44,446 nt of DNA from Flavobacteriaceae bacterium (GTDB lineage Bacteria; Bacteroidota; Bacteroidia; Flavobacteriales; Flavobacteriaceae). Every line of letters starts with the position of its first letter. The first letter of the stretch is position 1. A program made the position numbers and the translations under genes. Location of the stretch: positions 1-44,446 of the forward strand of contig PBWA01000026.1 of assembly GCA_002728855.1 (NCBI GenBank). The letters are read 5' to 3'. Of this stretch, positions 18,299 to 26,339 are shown one piece after another. The notes under the pieces were generated by a model, which ran no database searches, was not told the DNA's origin, and saw only the letters and a list, made by a program, of their open reading frames with translations.

Positions 18299-19336
18299 AT
18301 GCAATATAATTTGTTACCAAATACTGATATCAAAATTAGCAAAATTTGTCTTGGAACAATGACATATGGAAATCAGAATAGTGAAAGAGAAGGTCATGAG
18401 CAAATGGATTATGCTTTTGAGCATGGAATTAACTTTTTTGATACCGCTGAATTATATCCTGTCCCTGCTTCTTCAAAAACTCAAGGAGAAACTGAGAGAA
18501 TAATTGGGACATGGTTAAAGAAAAAAAGAACTAGAGATAAAGTAATTTTAGCTTCAAAGATTGCAGGCCCAGGGGATTATACAAAACACATTAGAAAAAA
18601 TATGAGCTTTTCCAAAAAGCATATTGACAAGGCTGTAGAAAGTAGCTTAAAAAGATTGCAAACAGAATATATTGATCTATATCAGCTTCACTGGCCAGAG
18701 AGAAGAACAAACACCTTTGGTATTCGAGGTTTTATACATTCAGATTCAGATCCATGGAAGGAAAATTTTGAAGAGATTCTTGATTCATTAAATTATCATA
18801 TTAAGCTTGGAAACATTCGACATATAGGGCTTTCAAATGAAAATCCATGGGGAATAATGCGGTTCTTAAATTCGTCTAAAAGTGTAAAAACAAAAATGAT
18901 CACTGTTCAAAATCCTTATTCACTTTTAAATAGACAATTTGAAGTTGGAAGTTCAGAAATATGCCATAGGGAAGGAATAAAACTCCTAGCTTATTCGCCA
19001 CTTGGTTTTGGGGTTTTAACTGGAAAATATTTAAATAATAGTAGACCAAAAAATTCACGTTTGATTTTATTTCCAAACTTTAAAAGATACTCAAGCCCCC
19101 AAAGTGTTGCTGCTACAGAAAGATATGCTTCATTAGCCTTAAATTATGGAATTTCAATTACACAAATGGCTTTATCATTTGTTAACGATAGATCTTTTGT
19201 TTGTAGTAATATTATTGGTGCTACTAACATGAGTCAACTCAAGGAAAACATTGATTCCCATAATATAGTTCTATCAGAATCTATTCTTAAAGAAATAGAA
19301 AAAATTCATAACGAGATCCCAGATCCAGCGCCATGA
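18299..19336 (+). CDS. Aldo/keto reductase (Tas-like)
   Basis: A soluble NADPH-dependent oxidoreductase of the aldo/keto reductase superfamily; the substrate cannot be told from sequence. The 345-residue TIM-barrel protein starts MQYNLLPNTDIKISKICLGTMTYGNQ and matches the Tas subgroup in length and in the segment ELYPVPASSKTQGETERIIGTWLKKK. The catalytic tetrad appears intact: Asp and Tyr in FFDTAELY, Lys in VILASKIAG, and His in DLYQLHWPER. The C-terminal NADPH-binding part is NIIGATNMSQLKENID. It lies 12 nt after xth and ends 4 nt from the convergent serine hydrolase gene. Confidence 0.92.
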   Translation: MQYNLLPNTDIKISKICLGTMTYGNQNSEREGHEQMDYAFEHGINFFDTAELYPVPASSKTQGETERIIGTWLKKKRTRDKVILASKIAGPGDYTKHIRKNMSFSKKHIDKAVESSLKRLQTEYIDLYQLHWPERRTNTFGIRGFIHSDSDPWKENFEEILDSLNYHIKLGNIRHIGLSNENPWGIMRFLNSSKSVKTKMITVQNPYSLLNRQFEVGSSEICHREGIKLLAYSPLGFGVLTGKYLNNSRPKNSRLILFPNFKRYSSPQSVAATERYASLALNYGISITQMALSFVNDRSFVCSNIIGATNMSQLKENIDSHNIVLSESILKEIEKIHNEIPDPAP

Positions 19337-19340
19337 TTTT

Positions 19341-20498
19341 TCATTTAATCATTTCGCTCTCATTAATTTCAATCCCCGCATCAATATAAACAAAGATATC
19401 TTCAGTAAAATCTTCATTTTCAATCTTCTTATCTTTCAAATGACCTAATCTTACAATTATCAAATCTTCTTCTGGAATAACTATTACATACTGCCCTAAG
19501 TGACCTCTCATCATAAAAGTATTATAACCCCTATATTTTTTTAACCACCAGCCATAACCGTACTGTGGAGAATCATTAAATCTAGATTTTAATGATCTTA
19601 AAATAAAAAGTGAATCTAAAAGTTGATTTTGATTCCATTTACCAAAATCCTTATATAGTCTCCCAAATCGAGCAAAATCTCTTGCGGTAGAAGCCAAGCA
19701 ACAATAAGCTTTTTCCATTTCAGCTGATTTACTATCAATTTGCCATAAAGCATCATTTTCTGCCCCCATAGGTTGCCAAAATTTTTCTGATAAATAATTA
19801 CTTATTTTTTTACCTGTTGCTTCTTGAATTACCATTGCTAATAATTGCGTTGCTCCACTTAAATAACTAAAAGATTCTCCTGGTCTTTGATCAATTGGCT
19901 GATTTAAAATTAATCTATTTAAATCCTCTTCTACGTATGATCTTGTTGTTATTGAAAAAGGTGAATAATAAGATTCATCCCACTTTAATCCAGAAGCCAT
20001 ACTTGAAAGATCACCTACGGTTACAATATTAGAATAAGGTCCGCTTAATTTAGGTATAAAATCAATAACCTTCTGATCCAAATCTTTAATGAAACCCTCT
20101 TGTATAGCCATGCCTAGCAGTGCAGAAACAATACTTTTTGACATAGAAAAGGAATTACTCTTACTATTACTATCATATTCTTCGTAATATTTTTCATATA
20201 AAAGACTATCGTTTTTAATAACAAGAAAAGCAACGGTTTTGGTTTTGTTGTGATAATTTAAAAAGTCATTATCATACTCAAATTTATTATACCCATGATG
20301 TTTAGGCCATGGTTGGACATCTTTAGCTCTTTTAATTAATTGATTATCGAAAGCTTGGTAATCATCTAAATAAGCAGTTAGATGGCCTTTAAAATAAAAC
20401 TTTGAAATTCCAGTTAAGAGATATTTATATTCTGAAATGTATAATAGAGAGAAAATCAACAAAAGGCTAAAAATGAAAGTAGAAAAAAATCTATACAT
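19341..20498 (-). CDS. Serine hydrolase (class C beta-lactamase family), membrane-anchored or exported
   Basis: A penicillin-binding-protein-like serine hydrolase; natural substrates in this group are mostly unknown. The 385-residue protein has an N-terminal hydrophobic segment (YRFFSTFIFSLLLIFSLLYI) that places the enzyme outside the cytoplasmic membrane. The SxxK nucleophile motif is SMSK (in SFSMSKSIVSALLGMA). The YxS/N motif is YLS (in GESFSYLSGATQLL). The third motif, usually KTG or HxG, appears as HLGQ (RGHLGQYVIVIP), preceded by GYGWWLKKY. The ATG at 20496-20498 is preceded by a 13-bp inverted repeat. I do not claim beta-lactam resistance. Confidence 0.88.
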   Translation of the reverse strand: MYRFFSTFIFSLLLIFSLLYISEYKYLLTGISKFYFKGHLTAYLDDYQAFDNQLIKRAKDVQPWPKHHGYNKFEYDNDFLNYHNKTKTVAFLVIKNDSLLYEKYYEEYDSNSKSNSFSMSKSIVSALLGMAIQEGFIKDLDQKVIDFIPKLSGPYSNIVTVGDLSSMASGLKWDESYYSPFSITTRSYVEEDLNRLILNQPIDQRPGESFSYLSGATQLLAMVIQEATGKKISNYLSEKFWQPMGAENDALWQIDSKSAEMEKAYCCLASTARDFARFGRLYKDFGKWNQNQLLDSLFILRSLKSRFNDSPQYGYGWWLKKYRGYNTFMMRGHLGQYVIVIPEEDLIIVRLGHLKDKKIENEDFTEDIFVYIDAGIEINESEMIK

Positions 20499-20829
20499 GA
20501 GGCGAAATTAATAACAAATTTGAATTTTATAATAGAATTATAAAATTCATTTTTTTCATTTTCAAACAAATATATTTTTAATACACTTTTAATCGTTTAT
20601 TTATGCTATTTATCTTGTATTTGAAATTATTCAAATATTTAAATTTTTGGCGTATATTTCTTTTTTTTATTTGTTTTTAATACTTATTAACTTATTTTTT
20701 ATGTTTTTTTTAAATATATATTGAATTTATTTATATTTTTTTTAGACATAAAATTATTTTAAGTATTATTTGGTTTTTATGTTTTTTTTATATTGCAAGA
20801 TTAAGCCATCATTACTTACTTTATAAATA
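20499..20829. other. 331-bp AT-rich divergent intergenic region
   Basis: This is the only stretch over 300 bases without a gene. It is very rich in T runs on the plus strand and holds no credible ORF or RNA gene. Its one clear structure is the 13-bp inverted repeat at 20521-20549. I found no exact TAnnTTTG box for the histidine kinase; the nearest look-alikes have a wrong spacing. Confidence 0.7.
20521..20549. repeat. 13-bp perfect inverted repeat upstream of the serine hydrolase
   Basis: TGAATTTTATAAT, a 3-nt centre AGA, then the perfect reverse complement ATTATAAAATTCA. It begins 23 nt before the serine hydrolase ATG. A CAAATTTG element (one mismatch to TAnnTTTG) adjoins it on the gene side, so the repeat would lie in the -14 to -40 region of such a promoter. 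On the plus strand it is followed by T7, but no gene is known to need termination there. Confidence 0.6.
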
Positions 20830-22287
20830 GTGAAAATTCCATCAATTACAGCAAAAATTTCATTGAGAAATCAAATATTTGTTGCTATGATCTTTCTAGT
20901 TCTAATTGCCTGTTTATTAATACTCACGGCAACCTATTTTCAATATCAAAATGAGTCTGAAGATTATAACCTTTTTAGGCTTGATAGGAAAGAAATTCAG
21001 CTTAGAAATCAAATATCATATCTAGTAAAAGCAAATAATCTAGAAAATAAGTCTGATGATTATTGGCTTAAACACAAAGATGATTTTATGGCAATAATGA
21101 AAATTCATAATGTGAATTTCTCAGTTTTTAATTTGAAAGGTGATGCTCTGTTTAACTCATTTTTACCATTAGAAATAATTGCCAATGATTATAAATTAAG
21201 CGAGTCTATTTTAACTGAAGTCAATTCAAATATTGACAATAGAGTGTTAATAGAAAATAATGATGAGGTCGGAAAGTTTCAATCCTCATACAGTCTATTA
21301 TATAATTCTTATGGAGTACCTTATGGAATATTATTTTTTCCTTATTTCGAAGATGTGTCATTTTCAGAAAATGAATTAAATAAATTTTTAAACAGTCTTT
21401 ACAAAATTTATCTTGCAATGCTTATAATAGCAATTTTATTCGCTTATTTTATTTCCAAATATGTAACAAGACCCCTTGAGACAATTAGGCTAAAAATTGA
21501 TCAAACCGGCCTTCTTGAGCAAAACGAAAAAATATATCTCAAAAATGCAACTAAAGAGGTTTTTAGTTTAATAAATTCCTATAATGAAATGATTGATGAA
21601 CTAGAAAAAAGTGCAAAGAAACTAGCTATACAAGAGAGAGAACAAGCTTGGCAGGAAATGGCAAAACAGGTTGCTCATGAAATTAAAAATCCTTTAACTC
21701 CAATGCGGTTAACTGTTCAGAGTTTTGAGCAAAGATTTCTCAAAGAAAAGCCCTATTCTGATAAAAAAATTAAAGAATTTTGCAACATATTAATCGAACA
21801 AATTGATACTATGAAGGATGTTGCAAATACATTTTCTGATTTTGCAGCACTTCCACAAGCTAAGTTAAAATCCCTTGACATAGTTGAAATAAGCAAAAGA
21901 TCTCTTGAAATATTTGAGCAAAATAAAATTGACTTTAGCTCATCTCATCCTAAAATTTTTGTTGACCTAGACAGAACACAATGGGTAAGAGTTATGACAA
22001 ATCTGATTCAAAATGGAATTCAGTCAGTGCCGATTGAATCTAAGGCTAAGTTAAAAGTTGAAATAAAAAAACTAATGAAAGAAGTGCAAGTTGATTTTAC
22101 TGATAATGGGGTTGGAATATCTAATTCAATAAAAGACAAAATTTTTGAGCCTAAATTTACAACTAAAACAAAGGGAATGGGTTTAGGGTTAGGAATTGTA
22201 AAAAACATTGTCAACTCTCATGGAGGTAAAATAAATTACTCTTCTAGTTCAAAAGGAACCAAATTTACAATAACTCTTAAAATATAA
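20830..22287 (+). CDS. Membrane sensor histidine kinase (NtrY-like), GTG start
   Basis: A two-component sensor kinase that should autophosphorylate on His and pass the phosphate to a response regulator. The 485-residue protein has a first membrane helix at about 15-35, a periplasmic sensor region of about 150 residues, a second helix (YLAMLIIAILFAYFISKYV) and a HAMP linker. Next comes the H box VAHEIKNPLTPMRLTV near residue 280, of the NtrY type. The ATPase domain has the N box LIQNGIQSV, DNGVGIS (G1), FEPKFTTK (F box) and GMGLGLGIVKNIV (G2). No response regulator lies beside it. The next gene, an enoyl-CoA hydratase, starts 3 nt after its stop. Confidence 0.92.
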   Translation: MKIPSITAKISLRNQIFVAMIFLVLIACLLILTATYFQYQNESEDYNLFRLDRKEIQLRNQISYLVKANNLENKSDDYWLKHKDDFMAIMKIHNVNFSVFNLKGDALFNSFLPLEIIANDYKLSESILTEVNSNIDNRVLIENNDEVGKFQSSYSLLYNSYGVPYGILFFPYFEDVSFSENELNKFLNSLYKIYLAMLIIAILFAYFISKYVTRPLETIRLKIDQTGLLEQNEKIYLKNATKEVFSLINSYNEMIDELEKSAKKLAIQEREQAWQEMAKQVAHEIKNPLTPMRLTVQSFEQRFLKEKPYSDKKIKEFCNILIEQIDTMKDVANTFSDFAALPQAKLKSLDIVEISKRSLEIFEQNKIDFSSSHPKIFVDLDRTQWVRVMTNLIQNGIQSVPIESKAKLKVEIKKLMKEVQVDFTDNGVGISNSIKDKIFEPKFTTKTKGMGLGLGIVKNIVNSHGGKINYSSSSKGTKFTITLKI

Positions 22288-22290
22288 ATT

Positions 22291-23061
22291 TTGCAAAAAA
22301 AATATTTGAAAATAAAAATTCAAGATAAAATTGCTTGGATTTCAATAAATAGAGAAGAAAAGCTAAATGCACTAAATATTTCAATGCTTGAAGAGATTAG
22401 AAAAAATCTAATTGATATAAGGGGAAATAAAGAAATATTTGTGGTGGTTTTTCTTGGCAGTGGTGATAAAGCTTTTATTGCTGGAGCTGATATTAGTGAA
22501 TTTTCAAAATATGGAAAAAATAAAGGCTTGGAGTTAGCAAAAAAAGGGCAAGAAAATGTCTTAGATTTAATTGAAAATTTTCCAAAACCAATAATTGCTG
22601 GAATAAATGGATATGCTCTTGGCGGAGGGTTAGAACTTGCAATGGCATGTCACCTAAGAGTTGCTGTAAACACAGCTAAACTCGGTTTGCCTGAGGTTTC
22701 TCTTGGTTTAATTCCAGGATATGGAGGCACTCAAAGGCTCACAAAACTTGTTGGTAAAACTAATGCCATAGAGATGATATTGTCTGGAGAAATGATTGAC
22801 TCTGAAAAAGCCTATGCCCTTAGGTTAGTCAATAAAGTAGTTAAAAGAGAAAATCTTATTGATTCAATTAGTGAAATAGCAAATAAAATAATGAAAAATT
22901 CTCCAAACGCTATTGCAAAAGCGATTGAAGCAATTAATGCAGCTGAAAAAAATCCAGAGGGATTTGAAATTGAAAAAGAAAAATTTTCAGAATGTTTTGA
23001 ATCCAAAGATTTTAAAGAAGGTGTTTCTGCCTTTTTAGATAAGAGAAAGCCTCGCTTTTAA
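22291..23061 (+). CDS. Enoyl-CoA hydratase/isomerase family protein, TTG start
   Basis: A crotonase-fold enzyme, most likely hydrating trans-2-enoyl-CoA in fatty-acid beta-oxidation. The 256-residue protein shows the CoA/oxyanion segment FIAGADISEFSKYG and both catalytic glutamates of true hydratases, in ALGGGLELAMACHLRVA and LPEVSLGLIPGYGGTQRL. The C-terminal helix ends EGVSAFLDKRKPRF, as is normal. The TTG at 22291, 3 nt after the kinase stop, gives a normal N-terminus (KIQDKIAWISINREEKLNALN). The tight coupling to the kinase suggests co-transcription rather than shared function. Confidence 0.93.
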   Translation: MQKKYLKIKIQDKIAWISINREEKLNALNISMLEEIRKNLIDIRGNKEIFVVVFLGSGDKAFIAGADISEFSKYGKNKGLELAKKGQENVLDLIENFPKPIIAGINGYALGGGLELAMACHLRVAVNTAKLGLPEVSLGLIPGYGGTQRLTKLVGKTNAIEMILSGEMIDSEKAYALRLVNKVVKRENLIDSISEIANKIMKNSPNAIAKAIEAINAAEKNPEGFEIEKEKFSECFESKDFKEGVSAFLDKRKPRF

Positions 23062-23077
23062 GAATTTTAAAAATGAT

Positions 23078-23806
23078 TTAAATTCCTGAATGAATTATTT
23101 TTTCAACCTTATCAATTAACTTGTTGCTAGGGAAATTAGAGACCTTAATGGGCTCATAAGTTTTTACAAGAATCTTTATCCCAAATGGGATTGGAAAATA
23201 TTTATGCTTAGCAAATTTCCATGAATTGCTAATACTAATTGGAACAACATAAGCTCTTTTTAAAATTTTAAATAATGCTAATAACCCACCTTTACGAAAC
23301 TTTTTTGGTTTACCATCCCTACTTCTTGTGCCCTCTGGAAAAATTACAATGGACCAACATTTTTCATCAATCATGCGAGCAAAATTTTCGATTTTTTTTA
23401 TTGATCCTTCCGAGTCATTTCGATCAATTAAAAGATGTTTACCTTTTCTAAGATTAAATGATATACTTGGAATTCCTTTTCCAAGTTCAATTTTACTTAT
23501 AAATTTAGGATGATATTTTCTCAAATACCAAAACAGCGGAGGAACATCATAAGTGCTCTGATGGTTTGAAACAAAAATTAAAGGAACATTTTTCGGAAAT
23601 TCAAATTTCTTTTGGAATACAACACGGTTCCCCAGTAAGTAAATACACTTTAGTAAAAGGAAGTTTAAATAGTCTACTGATTTTTTCTGGGCGATATACC
23701 CTCCAATTTTAAGTGAGATGATTTGGATTAAGTCAAAAACAGTTATAAAAAAGCCAAAAAATAGGTAGTAAACAATGTTGAGTGGATAAGCTAAAATTTT
23801 CTTCAC
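23078..23806 (-). CDS. plsC: 1-acyl-sn-glycerol-3-phosphate acyltransferase (PlsC family), GTG start
   Basis: This enzyme makes phosphatidic acid by adding an acyl chain to lysophosphatidate at the inner membrane. The 242-residue protein has an N-terminal hydrophobic anchor (YPLNIVYYLFFGFFITVFDLIQII), the catalytic HX4D motif (SNHQSTYD), LLIDRND, the glycerophosphate-binding FPEGTRSR, and a late PISI motif (VVPISISNSW). The start is GTG (23804-23806). It follows the bacilliredoxin gene by 37 nt on the same strand and may be co-transcribed. It converges with the hydratase gene, 16 nt apart. Related acyltransferases of the family cannot be fully excluded. Confidence 0.9.
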   Translation of the reverse strand: MKKILAYPLNIVYYLFFGFFITVFDLIQIISLKIGGYIAQKKSVDYLNFLLLKCIYLLGNRVVFQKKFEFPKNVPLIFVSNHQSTYDVPPLFWYLRKYHPKFISKIELGKGIPSISFNLRKGKHLLIDRNDSEGSIKKIENFARMIDEKCWSIVIFPEGTRSRDGKPKKFRKGGLLALFKILKRAYVVPISISNSWKFAKHKYFPIPFGIKILVKTYEPIKVSNFPSNKLIDKVEKIIHSGI

Positions 23807-23843
23807 AGAAAATTAAATTGGAATGATATCAAACTTAAATTTG

Positions 23844-24257
23844 CTAAGCGCAAAATTGATTATAAGCACCTTTAAGATTTTGAGAAATTAAATCTGCAGG
23901 CCTTCCTTCAATGTGATGTCTCTCTATCATATGAATTAGTTCTCCGTCTTTAAAAAGAGCTATACTTGGAGATGAAGGAGGGAAGGGGATCATTTTTGAA
24001 CGAGCAGCATCAGTTGCTTCTTTGTCAACCCCAGCAAAAACAGTAGCCAGTTGATCAGGAGTTTTTTCGTTTGAAAGAGATTTTATAACTCCTGGCCTTG
24101 CATTAGCAGCAGCACATCCGCAGATAGAGTTTACTACAACTAAGGTTGTACCTTCCTTAGAAAGTACATCATCAACATCTTGGGGCGAGAATAATTCTTT
24201 AAACCCATTTAAAGTAAGTTCTTCTCTCATTGGTTTGACAATTTCTTCTGGATACAT
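23844..24257 (-). CDS. BrxA/BrxB-family bacilliredoxin (YphP-like)
   Basis: Bacilliredoxins have a thioredoxin fold with a CGC active site and, in Bacillus, remove bacillithiol from oxidised proteins. This protein has the family signature CGCAAANARPG near residue 47, then FAGVDKEATDAARSKMIPFPPSSPSIALFKDGELIHMIERHHIEGRPA. I chose the ATG at 24255-24257 (MYPEEIVKPMREEL), where flavobacterial relatives begin. The track start seven codons upstream also lies only 5 bases from the TATATTTG promoter box. Length is 137 residues. Whether this organism makes bacillithiol is not known from the window. Confidence 0.92.
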   Translation of the reverse strand: MYPEEIVKPMREELTLNGFKELFSPQDVDDVLSKEGTTLVVVNSICGCAAANARPGVIKSLSNEKTPDQLATVFAGVDKEATDAARSKMIPFPPSSPSIALFKDGELIHMIERHHIEGRPADLISQNLKGAYNQFCA

Positions 24258-24275
24258 AATAATTTTTTTATTAAG

Positions 24276-24283
24276 CAAATATA
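24276..24283 (-). promoter_or_regulatory. -7 box (TATATTTG) for the bacilliredoxin gene
   Basis: Exact TAnnTTTG match on the minus strand, 18 nt before the chosen ATG at 24257. No TTG at -33 distance. It favours the downstream start over the track start at 24278, which would leave almost no leader. Confidence 0.5.
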
Positions 24284-24317
24284 CAAAAGTCTACATTTAT
24301 TTTAACTCTGCCATTTG

Positions 24318-24325
24318 TATCTTTG
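24318..24325 (+). promoter_or_regulatory. -7 box (TATCTTTG) for the DjlA-like gene
   Basis: Exact TAnnTTTG match on the plus strand, 21 nt before the ATG at 24347. The TTG the ORF track uses as start (24323) lies inside this box, which argues for the ATG. No clear -33 element. Confidence 0.5.
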
Positions 24326-24346
24326 TCTTTGAATTTTCTATTGATT

Positions 24347-25066
24347 ATGAGGTGGATGGCAGCATTAATAGGCTTTTTTTATTATAGAATTCCTGGAGCT
24401 TTCATTGGATTTCTATTAGGAAGTGTTATTGAATCTTTAATAAAAGCTTCTCCAATAAAATTTTACTCAAATGTTGCTAGTAGAGAAGTATTTGAGTTAA
24501 ATCTTTTAGCACTTTCAGCTATTTTAATAAAAGCCGATGGTAAAGTAGAGGAAAAAGAGTTGACTTATGTCAGAAGTTTCTTTTTGTCACAATATGGCAA
24601 AGAGAAAACTAATTATATTTTCAAAAAATTTAATGATGAAGTCAAAAATAAGACTCAAGATACCTATTCTCTTACAAACTTTTTCAAAACATATTCTAGA
24701 TATGAAACTAGACTTCAAATCCTCCATTTTTTGTTTGGAATTGCAAATTCTGATGGTAATATTTCAAATTCTGAGCTTTTAAAGCTTAAACAAATTGGTG
24801 ATAATCTAGGAATAAATTTACTTGATTTAGAGAGTATAAAAGCTATGTTTGTTGAGGATACTGATAATGCATATAAAATTTTAGAAATTAAACCTGGAGC
24901 TTCTTTAAACGAAATCAAACAAGCTTACAGGACAATGGCCAAGAAATATCATCCGGATAAAATCCAAAGCAATGATCCTGCTATGATTAAAGGAGCAGAG
25001 GAAAAATTTAGGGAAGTTAGAAAAGCTTACGAATCATTAATTGCAACGAAAAAAAATCAAAATTAG
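24347..25066 (+). CDS. DjlA-like membrane co-chaperone (TerB-like + DnaJ domains)
   Basis: A J-domain protein that would stimulate DnaK at the membrane. From the ATG at 24347 it has 239 residues. The N-terminus is a hydrophobic segment with glycine-rich small residues (MRWMAALIGFFYYRIPGAFIGFLLGSVI). A TerB-like helical domain follows (about 45-165), with LNLLALSAILIKADGKVEEKELTYVRSFF and HFLFGIANSDGNISNSELLKLKQIGDNLGI. The C-terminal J domain (about 170-235) reads NAYKILEIKPGASLNEIKQAYRTMAKKYHPDKIQ with the HPD tripeptide intact. The HupE-like gene starts 5 nt after its stop. Confidence 0.9.
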   Translation: MRWMAALIGFFYYRIPGAFIGFLLGSVIESLIKASPIKFYSNVASREVFELNLLALSAILIKADGKVEEKELTYVRSFFLSQYGKEKTNYIFKKFNDEVKNKTQDTYSLTNFFKTYSRYETRLQILHFLFGIANSDGNISNSELLKLKQIGDNLGINLLDLESIKAMFVEDTDNAYKILEIKPGASLNEIKQAYRTMAKKYHPDKIQSNDPAMIKGAEEKFREVRKAYESLIATKKNQN

Positions 25067-25071
25067 AATAA

Positions 25072-25647
25072 ATGGATCTCTATTGGTTATACATAAAATT
25101 GGGTTATGAACATGTAATAGATATAAACGGGCTTGATCATTTTTATTTTCTAATTGCGCTTACTATCCCTTTTCAATTTAAAGATTGGAAAAAATTAGTT
25201 TTATGGGTCAGTTTATTCACAATTGGTCACTCTTTAGCGCTATTTTTCTCTTACTTTGAATGGATAAAAATATCTTCTGGTCTAATCGAATTTTTAATTC
25301 CTGTAACAATATCTTTAACATGTCTCTCTGTTTTATTTAATAAAAATCACAAGTCCTCATTAAAAATATTAGTTAATCTAATTACACTTTTTTTTGGTGT
25401 CATTCATGGATTTGGATTTGGATTCTATTTTTTACAAATCATATCAAAAGAAGATGCTATTTTAGCATTGTTAAATTTTGCTATCGGAATTGAAATTGCT
25501 CAATTATTAACTGTCCTTTTAATAATAATTCTTAACTATTTTGTCGTTAAAATTTTAAAATTTGACTCCAGGAAATGGGAAATTATTATTTCTGCAATTA
25601 TCCTCTTTCAAGCCATGAGAATGTCTTTTGCTAATTTTCCTTTTTAA
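25072..25647 (+). CDS. HupE/UreJ-family membrane protein
   Basis: An integral membrane protein of the HupE/UreJ family; some members are nickel or cobalt transporters, but Bacteroidota members are uncharacterised. The 191-residue protein has about six membrane helices. It has the family segment GLDHFYFLIALTIPFQFKDWKKLVLWVSLFTIGHSLALFFSYF, with the conserved His in GLDHFYF and in FTIGHSLAL. A third His is in FFGVIHGFGFGFYFLQ. No metal enzyme (hydrogenase, urease) lies in the window. It starts 5 nt after the DjlA-like gene and precedes dCMP deaminase by 51 nt. Confidence 0.88.
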   Translation: MDLYWLYIKLGYEHVIDINGLDHFYFLIALTIPFQFKDWKKLVLWVSLFTIGHSLALFFSYFEWIKISSGLIEFLIPVTISLTCLSVLFNKNHKSSLKILVNLITLFFGVIHGFGFGFYFLQIISKEDAILALLNFAIGIEIAQLLTVLLIIILNYFVVKILKFDSRKWEIIISAIILFQAMRMSFANFPF

Positions 25648-25698
25648 ATATAGATTCAAACATAATATCCTATTATTTAAATAATGTATATTAGTTAA

Positions 25699-26124
25699 AT
25701 GCTTAATAAAAAACAGAAAAGATATGATTTAGCCTACTTAAAAATGGCTCAAACATGGGGAGAATTATCTTACTGCAAAAGGAAAAAAGTTGGTGCTTTA
25801 ATTGTAAAAGATAAAATGATAATATCTGATGGATACAATGGGACTCCTTCTGGATTTGAAAATACTTGTGAAGATGATGATAATTATACAAAGTGGTACG
25901 TTCTTCACGCTGAAGCAAACGCAATCTTAAAAGTTGCTGGATCAACTCAATCTTGCAAGGGATCGACTTTATATATTACACTTTCTCCATGTAAAGAATG
26001 TAGCAAATTGATTCATCAATCGGGAATAACTCGTTTGGTCTATTCAAAAAAATACAAAGATTCATCTGGACTTGAGTTTCTTAAAAAAGCAGGAGTTGAA
26101 ATCACTTACTTACCTATCGAATAA
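25699..26124 (+). CDS. dCMP/cytidine deaminase family protein (ComEB-like)
   Basis: Deoxycytidylate deaminase converts dCMP to dUMP, the precursor of dTMP. The 141-residue protein carries the zinc site: HAEANAIL (zinc His and catalytic Glu) and SPCKECSKLIHQSG (two zinc Cys). The N-terminal half (RYDLAYLKMAQTWGELSYCKRKKVGALIVKDKMIISDGYNGTPSGFENTCED) fits the dCMP deaminase group better than guanine or tRNA deaminases. Its stop lies 4 nt from the stop of the convergent 60-codon gene. The minus ORF 25703-25945 is a shadow. Confidence 0.92.
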   Translation: MLNKKQKRYDLAYLKMAQTWGELSYCKRKKVGALIVKDKMIISDGYNGTPSGFENTCEDDDNYTKWYVLHAEANAILKVAGSTQSCKGSTLYITLSPCKECSKLIHQSGITRLVYSKKYKDSSGLEFLKKAGVEITYLPIE

Positions 26125-26128
26125 TTGC

Positions 26129-26311
26129 TTAAAATAACTTCTTTGAGGCTTTAAAAATTAATAAAATTAATAAGGCAGAAACTGAAGCAAAAATTCCAAT
26201 AAAAGCTATTGTGTTTTGATCATCGCTTAATTGTTTGAAATTGATTTGAAATAAATTAAACACAAATAAGAAAATTGAAATAATGATAAATAAATTGATT
26301 GTCAGTTTCAT
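26129..26311 (-). CDS. 60-residue two-helix membrane protein of unknown function
   Basis: A small predicted inner-membrane protein with two helices (about residues 5-23 and 36-54), joined by a polar loop (NFKQLSDDQNTIAFIG) and ending in a basic tail (KASKKLF). Function unknown. It starts 28 nt after the MarC stop on the same strand, so it is probably in the MarC transcript. The clean two-helix pattern and the tight fit between neighbours support it as a real gene. I recall similar short proteins in Flavobacteriaceae but cannot name a family. Confidence 0.75.
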   Translation of the reverse strand: MKLTINLFIIISIFLFVFNLFQINFKQLSDDQNTIAFIGIFASVSALLILLIFKASKKLF

Positions 26312-26339
26312 TTTTTGATATTATAAATTATTTATGAGT

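Noticed and set aside
20537-20556. Reading the 13-bp palindrome plus T7 as a plus-strand terminator
   Set aside because: Nearest plus-strand gene ends about 1.2 kb upstream, behind a convergent gene; the stem has almost no G or C.
24258-24278. Track start of the bacilliredoxin gene (MLNKKII...)
   Set aside because: Family proteins begin near MYPEE, and the earlier ATG almost touches the TATATTTG promoter box.
24323-24346. TTG start of the DjlA-like gene
   Set aside because: The TTG lies inside an exact -7 box, and the ATG at 24347 gives the usual N-terminal sequence.
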